Part shown: positions 59,009 through 62,015 of the stretch, piece after piece | Position numbering within the stretch: the stretch's first letter is position 1 | Layout: each line of letters starts with the position of its first letter | From: Anodontia alba | Lineage: Eukaryota > Mollusca > Bivalvia > Lucinida > Lucinidae | Direction: 5' to 3' | DNA length: 64,000 nt | Assembly (NCBI GenBank): GCA_964016985.1 | Contig: OZ024830.1 | Span: 63,070,550 to 63,134,549 of the forward strand | Notes under the pieces: generated by a model | What the model was told of the DNA's origin: nothing | The model's database searches: none | Seen by the model: the letters and a program-made list of their open reading frames with translations, nothing else | Made by a program: the position numbers and the translations under genes

Positions 59009-60951
59009 AAAAAATTTTTTTTTTAAATTTTCAGGACATTTATTGTAAATTTTAGAAAATTTATAGTAATTTCATCATTTTCCTGCAGAAGGCCAGCTTG
59101 TATAGCAAAAGACATACCTCATCTCTGTTAGCACTCACAACACCATCCACTCTGCCAGACTGATACCATGGGGAACCATGAGCAGCGTATCGTACATCAG
59201 TATAGTCACCTTTTATGGAATTGTACATTACACTTAGAATGTAGACATTTTCCAAGTCTGTGTGTAGTTTTGCAGCCAGCAGTTCACGGAATTCCATGTA
59301 CATACTTTTTTCGTACATGGAACTGACTAAGTTTGATTTTTCTCTCCGCAGAAACTCTTCATCAGAAATACCTTAAGAACAAAAGATCAATGATATGAGG
59401 GAAAAGGTACTTATCACGTGCATGCCAGACCCAGACCATTTGGTGCATCTATGCAGGCTGGTCAGGGCCTTCACTGCCCGCTTATCAACTGATAAATCAT
59501 CAGCCCAGGTTGATCAGTCTTTGCTGTCGCCATGAAGAAAGCTTGGGTCCTTAACTGCCCACTGAGGGCACAGCAAAGACTCTGATCAGCCTGGGAGGTT
59601 GCCCAGGCTGATCTGAGTCTTTGCTGGGTGTACATGCTGTTTGTTGGTTTTGTCATGCACTGGCTCATATTAGAAAATAAGAGCCTACTAAGCTGAGCAG
59701 TTTGGTGAAAATTTATGAAAATTGATTTGAGAAAAAAGAGAACTGCAGCATTCGAGTACATTAAGGGAGAAAGCACATACCATGTTAGATGACTGTAGGT
59801 GTTACAGCTGATAAAAAAAATGGTGTAAAAAATGGCAAAGTTAAATGATGCTGCATTGTTTGAGTACTTGATAGGGAGAGAGCATGCCAAGTAAGATGAT
59901 TGTTGGTGTAATAGTTATTAGAAATAGACTTGAATACTAGGATGCTAGCAAATCTTGACAGATAGATAAATGGTAGGATGGATTGTTGGATGTTTTCATG
60001 GAGAACATATCAGCACATTAGGTTAAAAAGCGGATTATTAAGAGATTCACAAGAAGCATATTTATCCTAAATATTCAAATACTTATTGTTCCTTACCACT
60101 ATGTCCTAAAACTTCAACAATGCCATTTTATTACCTGCTGATGTGTCTAAAAGCTGCTGGATCAGTGGCAAACAGTGTTCTCTGGTATTTGGTCTGGTCT
60201 ACACTGTTTGCTCAGGCCTGTCTGTCCCAATACTTAGGGTAAATACAACAATATAAATAGTTTTATATTTAAAAAGTTATATACCATCTATTCTAACAGA
60301 GCCCGAACTATACACAGCTTCTTCACTGATGTACTTAACTTCTACTGTCACTGTTGACCTTGCAGATGTCCCTGCATTTTTCCCTACTTTATCTAGAACA
60401 TCAACAGCAAAGGTGAAGGTCACTTCTGGGACATTCGGTTTCAAGGTCACTATACCAGTGTCTGATGCCACGCTAAAATATAGAGTAAATAAAATATGAA
60501 ACATTTCACACACAGGTAATGGATGATGCACGTACATTGTCTTCATATGAGACAAACCATATGAAATGTCAATTACAGTTTTTGTAAAAAATAGAAACTT
60601 TCAAGAGACTGGACACACCTGGTAGATTTTCTCTCAGTTATCACAAGGAAGACATTTTCTGTCATTTCCTGTTTCCTTTCCAGTGCATCAATCTTCTTCT
60701 GAAAAAGGTTCTACTCTAAAAGGAAAAACATTTATATAAGAAATACAAAAAATATCAATAATTTTCAGTTGAAAAAAAAGGGCGTTATGTTAAGCTATGA
60801 AGTCTTACTTAAGAAAACAAAAGAGGAAAGAAAAATACTTACAAGACAAAAGCAGATGCCTCAGGTGTAGCAAGTGTGTACTGTTTGTCATCATTAGTAA
60901 TATCTCGATCCTCAATATTCACCTCTCCAATCGAGATATTACCGAACAAAC
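17697..60951 (-). CDS. CadN: Neural-cadherin (CadN-type classical cadherin), 3' part, 13 exons
   Basis: Spliced gene for a single-pass cell-cell adhesion receptor that binds neighbouring cells through cadherin repeats and links to actin through catenins. I joined 13 exons by GT..AG sites and reading phase: 60951-60843, 60472-60285, 59371-59118, 56841-56567, 55899-55551, 51415-51191, 49824-49638, 48030-47849, 38642-38339, 34561-34375, 28546-28224, 24979-24854 and 18058-17697. They give about 1022 codons with no internal stop. The order is end of last cadherin repeat, EGF, LamG, EGF, LamG, Cys-rich EGF-like modules, transmembrane helix, catenin-binding tail. This is the layout of arthropod and mollusc N-cadherins; vertebrate classical cadherins lack the LamG/EGF block. 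The 5' part (start, signal peptide, most cadherin repeats) is off the right edge. Introns range from about 0.37 to 9.2 kb and hold nearly all the repeats. No AATAAA was noticed in the few hundred bases after the stop. Confidence 0.93.
18770..18966. repeat. 27-bp minisatellite, about 7 units
   Basis: Unit close to tgccaaccctcatcaaac followed by tgtcccttt. The 27-bp period is nine codons, so open frames persist through it on both strands (for example GKRDSLMxV repeats on the minus strand). Coding is not supported: it lies in a cadherin intron and the frames begin and end with the array. Confidence 0.9.
19540..20980. repeat. ~180-bp tandem array, about 8 units
   Basis: Each unit carries tgatgctttatatttctatg, aagtttcatgaaaatatctt, gttttcaagttatagagcag and ataactccaaaaatgtatag. 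A break with gggggagacataattcttta occurs at about 20745-20820. Units are diverged. Part of the motif set (tcatgaaaatatctt, ggagataactcc) is shared with the array at 43380-44470. Confidence 0.85.
20985..21545. repeat. ~60-bp tandem array, about 9 units (type I)
   Basis: Unit built from tatattcatggttctgtgc, tgagcatatttcaagctgca and agtacctgtacaacttgca. Directly abuts the type II array, with which it shares the half-unit ttcaagctgcaagtacctg. Confidence 0.88.
21546..22500. repeat. ~60-bp tandem array, about 15 units (type II)
   Basis: Unit built from gcttgcattttctcacactt, cagtgctgaagtatacttca and agctgcaagtacctataca. It differs from type I in the half-unit between tgcat and ttcaag. Some units have an extra ccata before cctatacag. 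A single stray half-unit occurs at 25508-25540. Confidence 0.88.
22690..24770. repeat. ~140-bp tandem array with GATGGC/GCCATC palindrome, about 14 units
   Basis: Units carry ttttagcaattctgaatctc, atgcctcccatcaagtttc, ggctcaatc and a palindromic joint such as aagatggccgccatggc followed by ggccatcttgg. Spacing of the ttttagcaattct anchor is about 120-145 bases, with one larger gap at 23148-23388. Open frames reported here are by-products of the repeats. Confidence 0.88.
24810..24843. repeat. (TTTA)n microsatellite
   Basis: About eight TTTA units 11 bases from the donor of the CadN transmembrane exon (24854). Confidence 0.9.
24854..24979 (-). CDS. CadN: CadN exon: second half of the transmembrane helix and juxtamembrane p120-binding region
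   Basis: Residues 862-902. The acceptor is ttgtgttgcag and the donor GGCAG|GTTAGT. The helix ends [14 protein letters not shown], with a stop-transfer cluster. The cytoplasmic start is acidic and includes [19 protein letters not shown] across the splice. That motif is the juxtamembrane p120/delta-catenin binding core of classical cadherins. Confidence 0.95.
25557..25932 (+). pseudogene. Mariner transposase 3' remnant with altered catalytic site
   Basis: Open frame to a TAA at 25930-25932 covering the C-terminal third of a mariner transposase: [23 protein letters not shown] (second catalytic Asp), [16 protein letters not shown], then [10 protein letters not shown]. In the D34D family the third catalytic Asp is in PSDYxLF or PCDFxLF; here it is Asn (PCNFF), so this copy would be inactive. 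The N-terminal two-thirds are missing. A stray satellite half-unit (25508-25540) adjoins the truncated side. Orientation is opposite to the CadN gene. Confidence 0.85.
26173..27530 (-). mobile_element. Full-length but broken mariner element (D34D type)
   Basis: Bounded by TA at 26171-26172 and at 27531-27532. Inverted ends of about 28 bases start CGAGGGTCCTGCAAAAAGTT (left) and TGAGGGTCGTGCAAAAAGTT (right, read inward), differing at a few positions. Length is about 1358, typical of full-length mariners. The single transposase gene on the minus strand is broken in at least three places. Confidence 0.9.
26256..27335 (-). pseudogene. Mariner transposase pseudogene
   Basis: Three frames together cover the family. 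27335-26844 encodes the N-terminal helix-turn-helix part ([36 protein letters not shown]). 26847-26494 encodes the middle and HDNASSHK (second Asp), and 26549-26256 the C-terminal [16 protein letters not shown]. The first catalytic motif GDETWVH is present in a further frame near 26800-26850. A small duplication of ttcgaacatgggc lies at about 26741-26768. Several frameshifts make it non-functional. Confidence 0.88.
27910..27938. repeat. Poly(T) tract, 29 bases
   Basis: Homopolymer in the intron between the transmembrane exon halves. Could be the tail of a minus-strand retrocopy; no body was recognised. Confidence 0.9.
28074..28125. repeat. (GT)n followed by a G24 run
   Basis: GT dinucleotides run into 24 consecutive G and further G blocks on the plus strand, so the CadN transcript has C-rich sequence here. 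It lies about 100 bases from the CadN donor at 28224, on its 3' side in transcription. Confidence 0.92.
28224..28546 (-). CDS. CadN: CadN exon: last EGF-like module and first half of the transmembrane helix
   Basis: Residues 754-860. The acceptor is tgctttttcag and the donor ATAG|GTAAGT. It contains [12 protein letters not shown], an EGF-like module ([12 protein letters not shown] .. [17 protein letters not shown]) with a longer Cys-containing loop, then [15 protein letters not shown] and the hydrophobic run [13 protein letters not shown]. The helix is cut by an intron of about 3.2 kb and completed in the next exon. Confidence 0.95.
28796..29190. repeat. 51-bp tandem array, block 1
   Basis: About eight units resembling ggcaggtttaagagaatgac, actggcacaatttaatcttg and gtgctaagtct. 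The 51-bp period is 17 codons, so a frame with [21 protein letters not shown] units stays open on plus and a [21 protein letters not shown] one on minus. Blocks 2 and 3 lie at 30556-30985 and 33605-33795. Confidence 0.9.
29200..30342. repeat. ~293-bp tandem array inserted in the 51-bp array
   Basis: Opens with a CCGTCC/CCATCCG-rich stretch (29245-29320). Then come about 3.4 units with gaaactgtcacaggttatag, gaggactggaggaacac, gatgtgacccctggggg, catagtcatgttgcat and tctgggggtcactaga. The gaggaacac anchor falls at about 29396, 29688, 29985 and 30278. The 51-bp unit resumes at 30343 (ggtgctaagtctggcagg). Confidence 0.85.
30556..30985. repeat. 51-bp tandem array, block 2
   Basis: About eight units of the same 51-bp repeat as block 1, the most regular ones at 30660-30880. 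Open for about 100 codons on each strand because the period is a multiple of three. Confidence 0.9.
31000..31870. repeat. Mixed diverged repeats between array blocks
   Basis: Contains a short array related to that at 43380-44470 (accaagggagaaaactgc at 31525; ggggagataactca at 31677; gtatcatgaaaatatctt) and a gatggatggatgg run at 31815-31845. No gene content seen. Confidence 0.5.
31880..33545. repeat. Higher-order tandem array, ~512-bp period
   Basis: Sub-units of about 170-340 bases carry gacctatatctaccatcatg, gaaatccatcaaagggtctt, aaaatatgaggtcttataaa and tgaccttgaccccaaggtca. The less common 'ggggatcatgc.gagtaag' type recurs at about 31990, 32500 and 33013, giving the 512-bp period. It ends in a gaacgaacgaacg-like stretch (33503-33545) and sits between blocks of the 51-bp array. 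Confidence 0.82.
33605..33795. repeat. 51-bp tandem array, block 3
   Basis: About four diverged units (gagaatgacactggcacaat, cttggtgagaagtttgg). It resumes right after the inserted array ends in tacttcgtatgtcggaggta. Confidence 0.8.
33896..34266. mobile_element. Foldback element, uninterrupted copy
   Basis: About 370 bases with arms of roughly 175: ttaaaggctccatattcctc at the left end, ggaatatggagcctttaa at the right end, gcctgtaaaatttca opposite tgaaattttacaggc, and a centre with gaaatgatttttta / aaaaatcatttc around gttgccaacatt. Ends about 110 bases from the CadN exon at 34375. No coding content. Confidence 0.8.
34375..34561 (-). CDS. CadN: CadN exon: LamG-2 end and Cys-rich linker
   Basis: Residues 692-752. 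The acceptor is atattgcag and the donor GCAA|GTATGT. It opens with [13 protein letters not shown] (the closing strand of LamG-2), an acidic [11 protein letters not shown] stretch, and then a Cys-rich segment [17 protein letters not shown] leading to WEDYVC. The split Asn codon then joins CKNFYIKSG in the next exon. Confidence 0.92.
34640..34965. repeat. Family D segment followed by a family C palindromic MITE
   Basis: 34640-34745 carries ttactacctgttgaagtgtc and gtgtagaccctgatcagttg. 34790-34965 is a family C foldback: atgttgtagatgctcattac and aaatgcctcgtcaagg on the left; ggcttctaatgagtacctac and agcatgttttccagag on the right. Confidence 0.55.
35205..35395. repeat. Palindromic MITE, family B
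   Basis: Arms ggactactctaaaaggaaag and gaatttgatccagtttgg / agcaaattcgtttctttt and agagtagaaaagg, flanked by ctcctgggaggcaactctg and aaaagttgtctcccttgaaa. Confidence 0.6.
35405..35822. repeat. 31-bp tandem array, about 13 units
   Basis: Unit aattcaatgtacagctgcaa followed by gaagcacctat. Units are nearly identical; a 5-base aattc duplication occurs at 35639-35646. High uniformity implies recent expansion or ongoing homogenisation. Confidence 0.95.
36060..36800. repeat. Degenerate AGTCAAGTGAAGTCA array
   Basis: About 740 bases of irregular repeats built from cagtcaagtgaagtcatgtg and aacaacacag in variable lengths. No steady period; no open frames. Confidence 0.85.
37367..37858. repeat. Recent 246-bp tandem duplication
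   Basis: 37367-37612 is repeated at 37613-37858 with only a handful of differences (for example ttgagggt/ttgacggt). A diverged third relative follows to about 38220. Units contain cttgaactctaggtcaaaag and aaaatttctgacccatacct. Confidence 0.88.
38339..38642 (-). CDS. CadN: CadN exon: laminin G-2, central and C-terminal part
   Basis: Residues 590-690. The acceptor is tgtataacag and the donor CAGCT|GTAAGT. Visible motifs are [35 protein letters not shown] (the DGxWHxV LamG strand) and NLIYHGQG. It ends DFTS with one base of a split Ser, followed by SCIDDIRL on the next exon, which closes the LamG fold. Confidence 0.93.
38717..38877. repeat. Palindromic MITE, family A, best-preserved copy
   Basis: Ends are ttcagcagacaacattta and gtcgtctgctgaa. 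Inner arms are ttttcccagaaaacaggatt / aatcctgttttcatggaaaa and tttcatgcaaattgtct / agacaattagcatgaaa, meeting at AGGAGAC. It lies just 5' of the CadN exon at 38642 (in transcription sense) and has no coding content. Confidence 0.75.
38920..39090. repeat. MITE, family D
   Basis: Contains tttactaccttttgattatc, gtagacagtgcagacgctg and ggttctacactgtttgctc, ending near gtccaaatagggtaaac. Same family as 60095-60245. Confidence 0.5.
39590..40040. repeat. ~112-bp tandem array, about 4 units
   Basis: Units carry aactctcaaaccgtaagtc, ggaaactggattttttgt, ctagtaagtgattttcaaca and aataatgagaaaaataaggc. Anchors at about 39601, 39701, 39813 and 39926. Confidence 0.82.
40303..40929 (+). pseudogene. LINE AP-endonuclease domain fragment
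   Basis: Open frame of about 208 codons: [29 protein letters not shown] (E of the active site), [32 protein letters not shown] (active site GDxN) and QIDHPFP (SDH-type His position). The start and last part are missing; the frame shifts at about 40925 and again by 41185. It would nick target DNA for priming in an intact element. Confidence 0.88.
41599..42721 (+). pseudogene. LINE reverse transcriptase with zinc finger, nonsense mutations
   Basis: One frame from 41750 is interrupted by TGA at 42101-42103 (FD*VPRKVI) and TAA at 42374-42376 (IIA*SLEE). RT motifs seen are [44 protein letters not shown] (catalytic Asp), [13 protein letters not shown] and YADDLVIIA (catalytic DD). After RT comes [17 protein letters not shown] and [11 protein letters not shown], a PHD/C2HC-like zinc finger, unusual between RT and the tail. 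A frameshift follows at about 42640. An earlier piece (41151-41597) lies in another frame. Confidence 0.88.
42634..43353 (+). pseudogene. LINE C-terminal domain
   Basis: Open frame to TAA at 43351-43353: [17 protein letters not shown], the Cys/Leu-rich [29 protein letters not shown] and [17 protein letters not shown], then [18 protein letters not shown]. These are conserved in the C-terminal region of many invertebrate LINE polyproteins; their function is not established. Confidence 0.85.
43380..44470. repeat. ~145-bp tandem array, about 7 units
   Basis: Unit: ggagataactccagaat, cctactcaatgtcctctac, gaagtatcatgaaaatatct and agagttatggcctgcacaag. Anchors at about 43384, 43528, 43673, 43821, 43963, 44110 and 44262. 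Ends in a gacggacagacagacgg run at 44412-44440. Related single units are at about 31500-31790. Confidence 0.88.
44480..45970. repeat. ~160-bp tandem array, about 9 units
   Basis: Unit: tgaccttgaaaataaggtca, aggtcaccaaaatctaatca, cttctttcccccatcctgat, gatgtatctgtgctagtttg and gtcaaattccagccattgg. Every good unit carries TGACCTTGA and TCAAGGTCA in inverted orientation, about 6-9 bases apart. Confidence 0.88.
45971..46911. other. Intron sequence, no recognised element
   Basis: Contains gatggatggacagatggac (46014-46032), tatatccccacgggggagtg and A-rich tracts at 46708-46800. Segment 46500-46560 (tttggtgttttatgtctctt) recurs at 57168-57240, so a small dispersed repeat is likely here. No coding support. 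Confidence 0.4.
46912..47060. repeat. Palindromic MITE, family A
   Basis: Ends ttcagcagatgacaaat and aaatgttgtctgctgaa; centre gacatttcttgcaaactgac / gacaatttgcatgaaatatc with a ctcctaaggag loop. A near-complete copy. Confidence 0.7.
47849..48030 (-). CDS. CadN: CadN exon: laminin G-2, N-terminal third
   Basis: Residues 530-589. The acceptor is taatttccag and the donor CTTAAG|GTATTA. The peptide starts [16 protein letters not shown] and has the LamG strands [16 protein letters not shown] and KFIRLK. It joins in phase 0 to [15 protein letters not shown] of the next exon, 9.2 kb away across the largest intron of the window. Confidence 0.92.
48160..49150. other. Intron with family A and B MITE remnants
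   Basis: 48167-48310 is a family A remnant (agcagatgacaattttga .. attgtcatctactac). 48340-48480 and 48790-49150 hold family B half-copies (ggtttactcttaaaagtaag; tttaagagtagactact). A gatggatggat run lies at 48520-48570. The stretch 49255-49345 has caagtgccattgctcatacg-type inverted sequence around gagcaatggcac. Confidence 0.45.
49430..49600. repeat. Family E repeat next to a CadN exon
   Basis: Contains gcaaaagccctgaccagcct, gtgcatctgcactgtgcact and caggatgatctgaacctgtg. The same core occurs at about 7195, 12005, 17250 and 59430 with 'ctttgct' and 'cagcctg' in inverted arrangement. Ends about 40 bases from the donor of the exon at 49638. Confidence 0.45.
49638..49824 (-). CDS. CadN: CadN exon: EGF-2 between the two laminin G modules
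   Basis: Residues 467-528 with a split Ala. The acceptor is taatttcag and the donor ACAG|GTGGGT. The peptide begins LYDLSTGD and holds one EGF module: [21 protein letters not shown] and a final CDT. The reading frame continues past the donor as non-homologous sequence, so the exon end rests on the donor and phase. Confidence 0.92.
49825..51190. other. CadN intron, low repeat content
   Basis: Mostly unique AT-rich sequence. A short inverted 'tatagaaaaaatgac' motif recurs at 49975 and 50040, a family C half-copy lies at about 50310-50440, and a T16-like run at 50286-50306. No gene seen. Confidence 0.45.
51191..51415 (-). CDS. CadN: CadN exon: laminin G-1, C-terminal half
   Basis: Residues 392-466, exactly 75 codons in phase 0. 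The acceptor is tattgttag and the donor GCTGAG|GTAAGA. It starts [12 protein letters not shown], continues with a Cys-bearing loop and LQLGG, and closes with [13 protein letters not shown], the typical LamG C-terminal FxGCxxNL motif. It joins to LYDLSTGD of the next exon. Confidence 0.93.
51830..54960. repeat. ~430-bp array split by a ~320-bp array
   Basis: Copies of a ~430-bp unit lie at about 51830-52290, 52300-52740 and 54450-54960 (ccatataaatgcatgggg, ggtcaaaggtcaacctatg, ccaagattcagccccaa, gaacaaattggcaatacc, gtgaaatctgatgaaaattg). Between the second and third is a ~320-bp array, 52745-54445 (tgaccttgaccttgacatga, acctagggtggtgggga, gaccagtatctatc). It ends in aacgccgaggacagaacaat. Confidence 0.82.
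52844..52908. repeat. (GT)n followed by G-rich tract
   Basis: Twenty or so bases of GT, 19 consecutive G, then further G blocks to 52908. The same GT-then-G design as at 28074-28125. A third G-rich stretch is at 53285-53330. Confidence 0.9.
55064..55311. mobile_element. Small MITE with GGGCCC inverted ends and central hairpin
   Basis: Ends are CAGGGCCCAGTTGTTCAAA and, inverted, CAGGGCCCCGTTGTTCAAA (one mismatch in 19). The centre has a perfect 24-bp hairpin, 55168-55191 / 55194-55217, holding GAGTAGCTTTTGCA. No coding content. It sits 240 bases from the CadN exon at 55551. Confidence 0.75.
55551..55899 (-). CDS. CadN: CadN exon: end of EGF-1 and most of laminin G-1
   Basis: Residues 276-391. 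The acceptor is ttcttctacag and the donor AAAAAG|GTGACT. It begins [14 protein letters not shown], the C-terminal half of a Ca-independent EGF module, then enters a laminin G fold: FNGTGYALY, the strand motif [24 protein letters not shown] and [11 protein letters not shown]. LamG modules in this family are extracellular and sit between cadherin repeats and the membrane. The frame stays open past the donor, but phase and homology place the end at 55551. Confidence 0.93.
56025..56140. repeat. Family C half-copy
   Basis: Contains attcaaatatagggaaaatt, aaaactgaaaattttcag and cacagattgtgggtactcgt, matching the left part of the insertion at 15607-15850. Confidence 0.5.
56567..56841 (-). CDS. CadN: CadN exon: Cys-rich region and start of EGF-1
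   Basis: Residues 184-274. The donor is GTCAG|GTAAAT at 56567. The peptide carries [18 protein letters not shown], then [10 protein letters not shown] and the first half of an EGF module ([17 protein letters not shown]), completed by the next exon. The acceptor is uncertain: the frame stays open upstream to about 56895, and AG sites at 56868, 56841 and 56835 all give phase 0. I chose 56841 (peptide FQKLLGSSG) because its length best fits the family between RDE and the IDxC motif. Confidence 0.82.
56890..57095. repeat. Palindromic MITE, family B, abutting a CadN exon
   Basis: Arms ccccttctgaaaagggctct and actctaaaagggaagaattt / aaattctttccttttaaag and tagacccctttcagaaggg. A second aacaaattcttt copy lies between. 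The repeat is only about 50 bases 5' of the CadN acceptor near 56841, which may explain why that exon has no clear pyrimidine tract. Confidence 0.65.
57501..57637. repeat. 137-bp long-arm hairpin
   Basis: Arms of about 65 bases: taaattattccgaaccgtgc .. gggttgtacccatttga pairs with tcaaatggatacaaccta .. gcatggttcggaataattt. Only a few mismatches. It ends 11 bases before the 13-bp inverted end of the next element. Confidence 0.8.
57648..58336. mobile_element. ~690-bp island with 13-bp inverted ends
   Basis: TTCTAACACCCCT at 57648-57660 is inverted exactly at 58324-58336. The interior is not in any repeat family I could match here. It holds a short frame opening CAAAATGGCGGATAAC (ATG at 57809) whose codons run [11 protein letters not shown] up to a GTAAAG donor-like site, and a frame at 57922-58131 with [18 protein letters not shown]. 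These could be decayed transposon exons; no domain is recognised. No TSD was identified. Confidence 0.4.
58428..58508. repeat. ~40-bp tandem duplication
   Basis: gattctatctttattttgta followed by acttttcattgtgtaaatt occurs twice head to tail. Confidence 0.85.
58540..58690. repeat. Family B half-copy
   Basis: gaaaaggggtctattctaac, aggaaagaatttgctcag and ggaggcaaactccatac. The right arm is not complete. Confidence 0.5.
58976..59006. repeat. Poly(A) tract, about 31 bases
   Basis: Homopolymer about 110 bases from the donor of the CadN exon at 59118. Confidence 0.9.
59118..59371 (-). CDS. CadN: CadN exon: conserved membrane-proximal region before the first EGF
   Basis: Residues 100-183 (84 codons after a two-base split codon). 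The acceptor is ttcttaag and the donor GAG|GTATGT. It begins ISDEEFLRR and contains [13 protein letters not shown] and [13 protein letters not shown]. In the family this conserved segment lies between the last cadherin repeat and the first EGF module, and its role is not well defined. Match to the family is clear from the block order and motif spacing. Confidence 0.9.
59430..59890. repeat. Family E repeat and diverged tandem sequence
   Basis: 59440-59640 carries tgcaggctggtcagggcctt, gatcagtctttgctgtcgc, gcaaagactctgatcagcct and ctgatctgagtctttgctgg, an inverted set. 59755-59900 resembles sequence at 27630-27800 (gggagaaagcacatacc, aagatgattgttggtg). No coding support for the 139-codon minus-strand frame across it. 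Confidence 0.5.
60095..60245. repeat. MITE, family D, representative copy
   Basis: gtcctaaaacttcaacaatg, ttacctgctgatgtgtctaa, aagctgctggatcagtggc, gtctacactgtttgctcagg and ccaatacttagggtaaat. It ends about 40 bases from the CadN exon donor at 60285. Confidence 0.5.
60285..60472 (-). CDS. CadN: CadN exon: end of the last cadherin repeat
   Basis: Residues 37-98. The acceptor is tatattttag and the donor is GATG|GTATAT. The peptide reads ASDTGIVTL, then a beta-rich stretch ([22 protein letters not shown]), ending in SSGSVRIDG, which matches the conserved end of the final cadherin repeat in invertebrate N-cadherins. The SDTGIVT motif is the usual cadherin repeat signature. Confidence 0.9.
60600..60735. 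repeat. Family B half-copy in a short CadN intron
   Basis: ctggacacacctggtag, tttctgtcatttcctgtttc, cttctgaaaaaggttctac and tctaaaaggaaaaac. The 370-base intron is largely made of this element. Confidence 0.5.
60843..60951 (-). CDS. CadN: CadN exon: start of the last visible cadherin repeat
   Basis: First exon visible in transcription order (residues 1-35 of the partial protein plus a split Phe). It starts after tgtctttag with two bases of a split codon and ends TT|GTAAGT. The peptide contains [19 protein letters not shown]; its acidic cluster is typical of the start of a cadherin repeat. It joins in phase to the next exon to make [14 protein letters not shown]. No further 5' exon was seen between 60952 and 64000. 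Confidence 0.82.
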
Positions 60952-61089
60952 CTAAAGACAGAACAACAAATGTAAACACAGGAATAACCTTGTTCATTAC
61001 AGCACAGTTTTAAGTGTAAAAATATTAAAGGGAATGGACCCCAAAAATGAAATATTCAAACAAAAATGTACAGAATATATTAAGAAGAG

Positions 61090-62013
61090 GCTCAATGAGC
61101 CTAAACCGCTCACCTGAGAAACTTAAGTTTTAACAACTCATAGACTTGAATACTAAACGTGCTAATGGAATCCTTTAATTGCACCTGATAATTTATGCTA
61201 CTCACCAAGGTAATTCAACTTACTAATATCTCCCTTTTTCAACTGGATGTGTCTTAATATAAAGAACAAAAATATATATGGTTTAGGGGCGGGGATCTGA
61301 ATGCTTTCTGAGATATAAAGCCTTTTATGAAGTGAAGGGGCATATCTCCGGGGAGCATAAAGTCTGTGTAACTGAATGCATCTTATCATAAGGAACAACA
61401 TTATATATGGTTTTGTGGTGGGCTTCTGAACACTTTCTGAGATATTAAGCCTTACATGAACTGGAGGAGGTGGGGCATAGTGTCAGGAGACCACAGGTTG
61501 GTGTCAATGGATGTGTCTTATCGTATGGAACAAGAATATATATGGTTTAGGGGTGGGGATCTGATTGATTTCTGAGATATTAGGTCTTTATGAAGTGAAG
61601 GGATGGAGCATGACTCTGCTTTACCCCCCACCCTGGGCATAGCCAATTTGGACCCAAGGGACATGACTGAAAGGATTTATGTAGGAGACCACTAAACATT
61701 GCTACATACTAAGTATGTTACCTCTGGGCCTCTTGGTTTCAGAGAAGAAGATTTTTGAAGGGTCTTTGGCTATGTAGCTCTATATAAACAAACGATCCCC
61801 TGTGGTGTGGTCAGTTTGGACTCCATGTGCTTGATTGGCAGGATTTATGTAGGGGACCAATAAACTTTGCTACATGGTAAATATGTTAGCTCTGGGCCTC
61901 ATGGTTTCAAAGAAGAAGATTTTAGAAGGTTCATTAGCTATACAGCTCTATATAAACAAATGACCCCCTGGAGTATGGTCAGTTTGGACCCCAGGGGCTT
62001 GATTGACAGGAAT
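61090..62013. repeat. ~170-bp tandem array, left part
   Basis: Units with ggatttatgtaggggaccac, taaacattgctacatacta, gggcctcttggtttcagag and aagaagatttttgaagg at about 61675 and 61848, preceded by diverged units carrying aacaagaatatatatggttt (61260, 61395, 61530). Continues at 63359 after the mariner insertion. Confidence 0.85.
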
Positions 62014-62015
62014 TA

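Noticed and set aside
59471..59890. 139-codon minus-strand frame
   Set aside because: It runs through family E repeats and diverged tandem sequence; not supported as coding.
60234..60245. TTAGGG-like motif (cttagggtaaat), possible interstitial telomere
   Set aside because: It occurs once per copy as the end of a dispersed MITE family and never in tandem.
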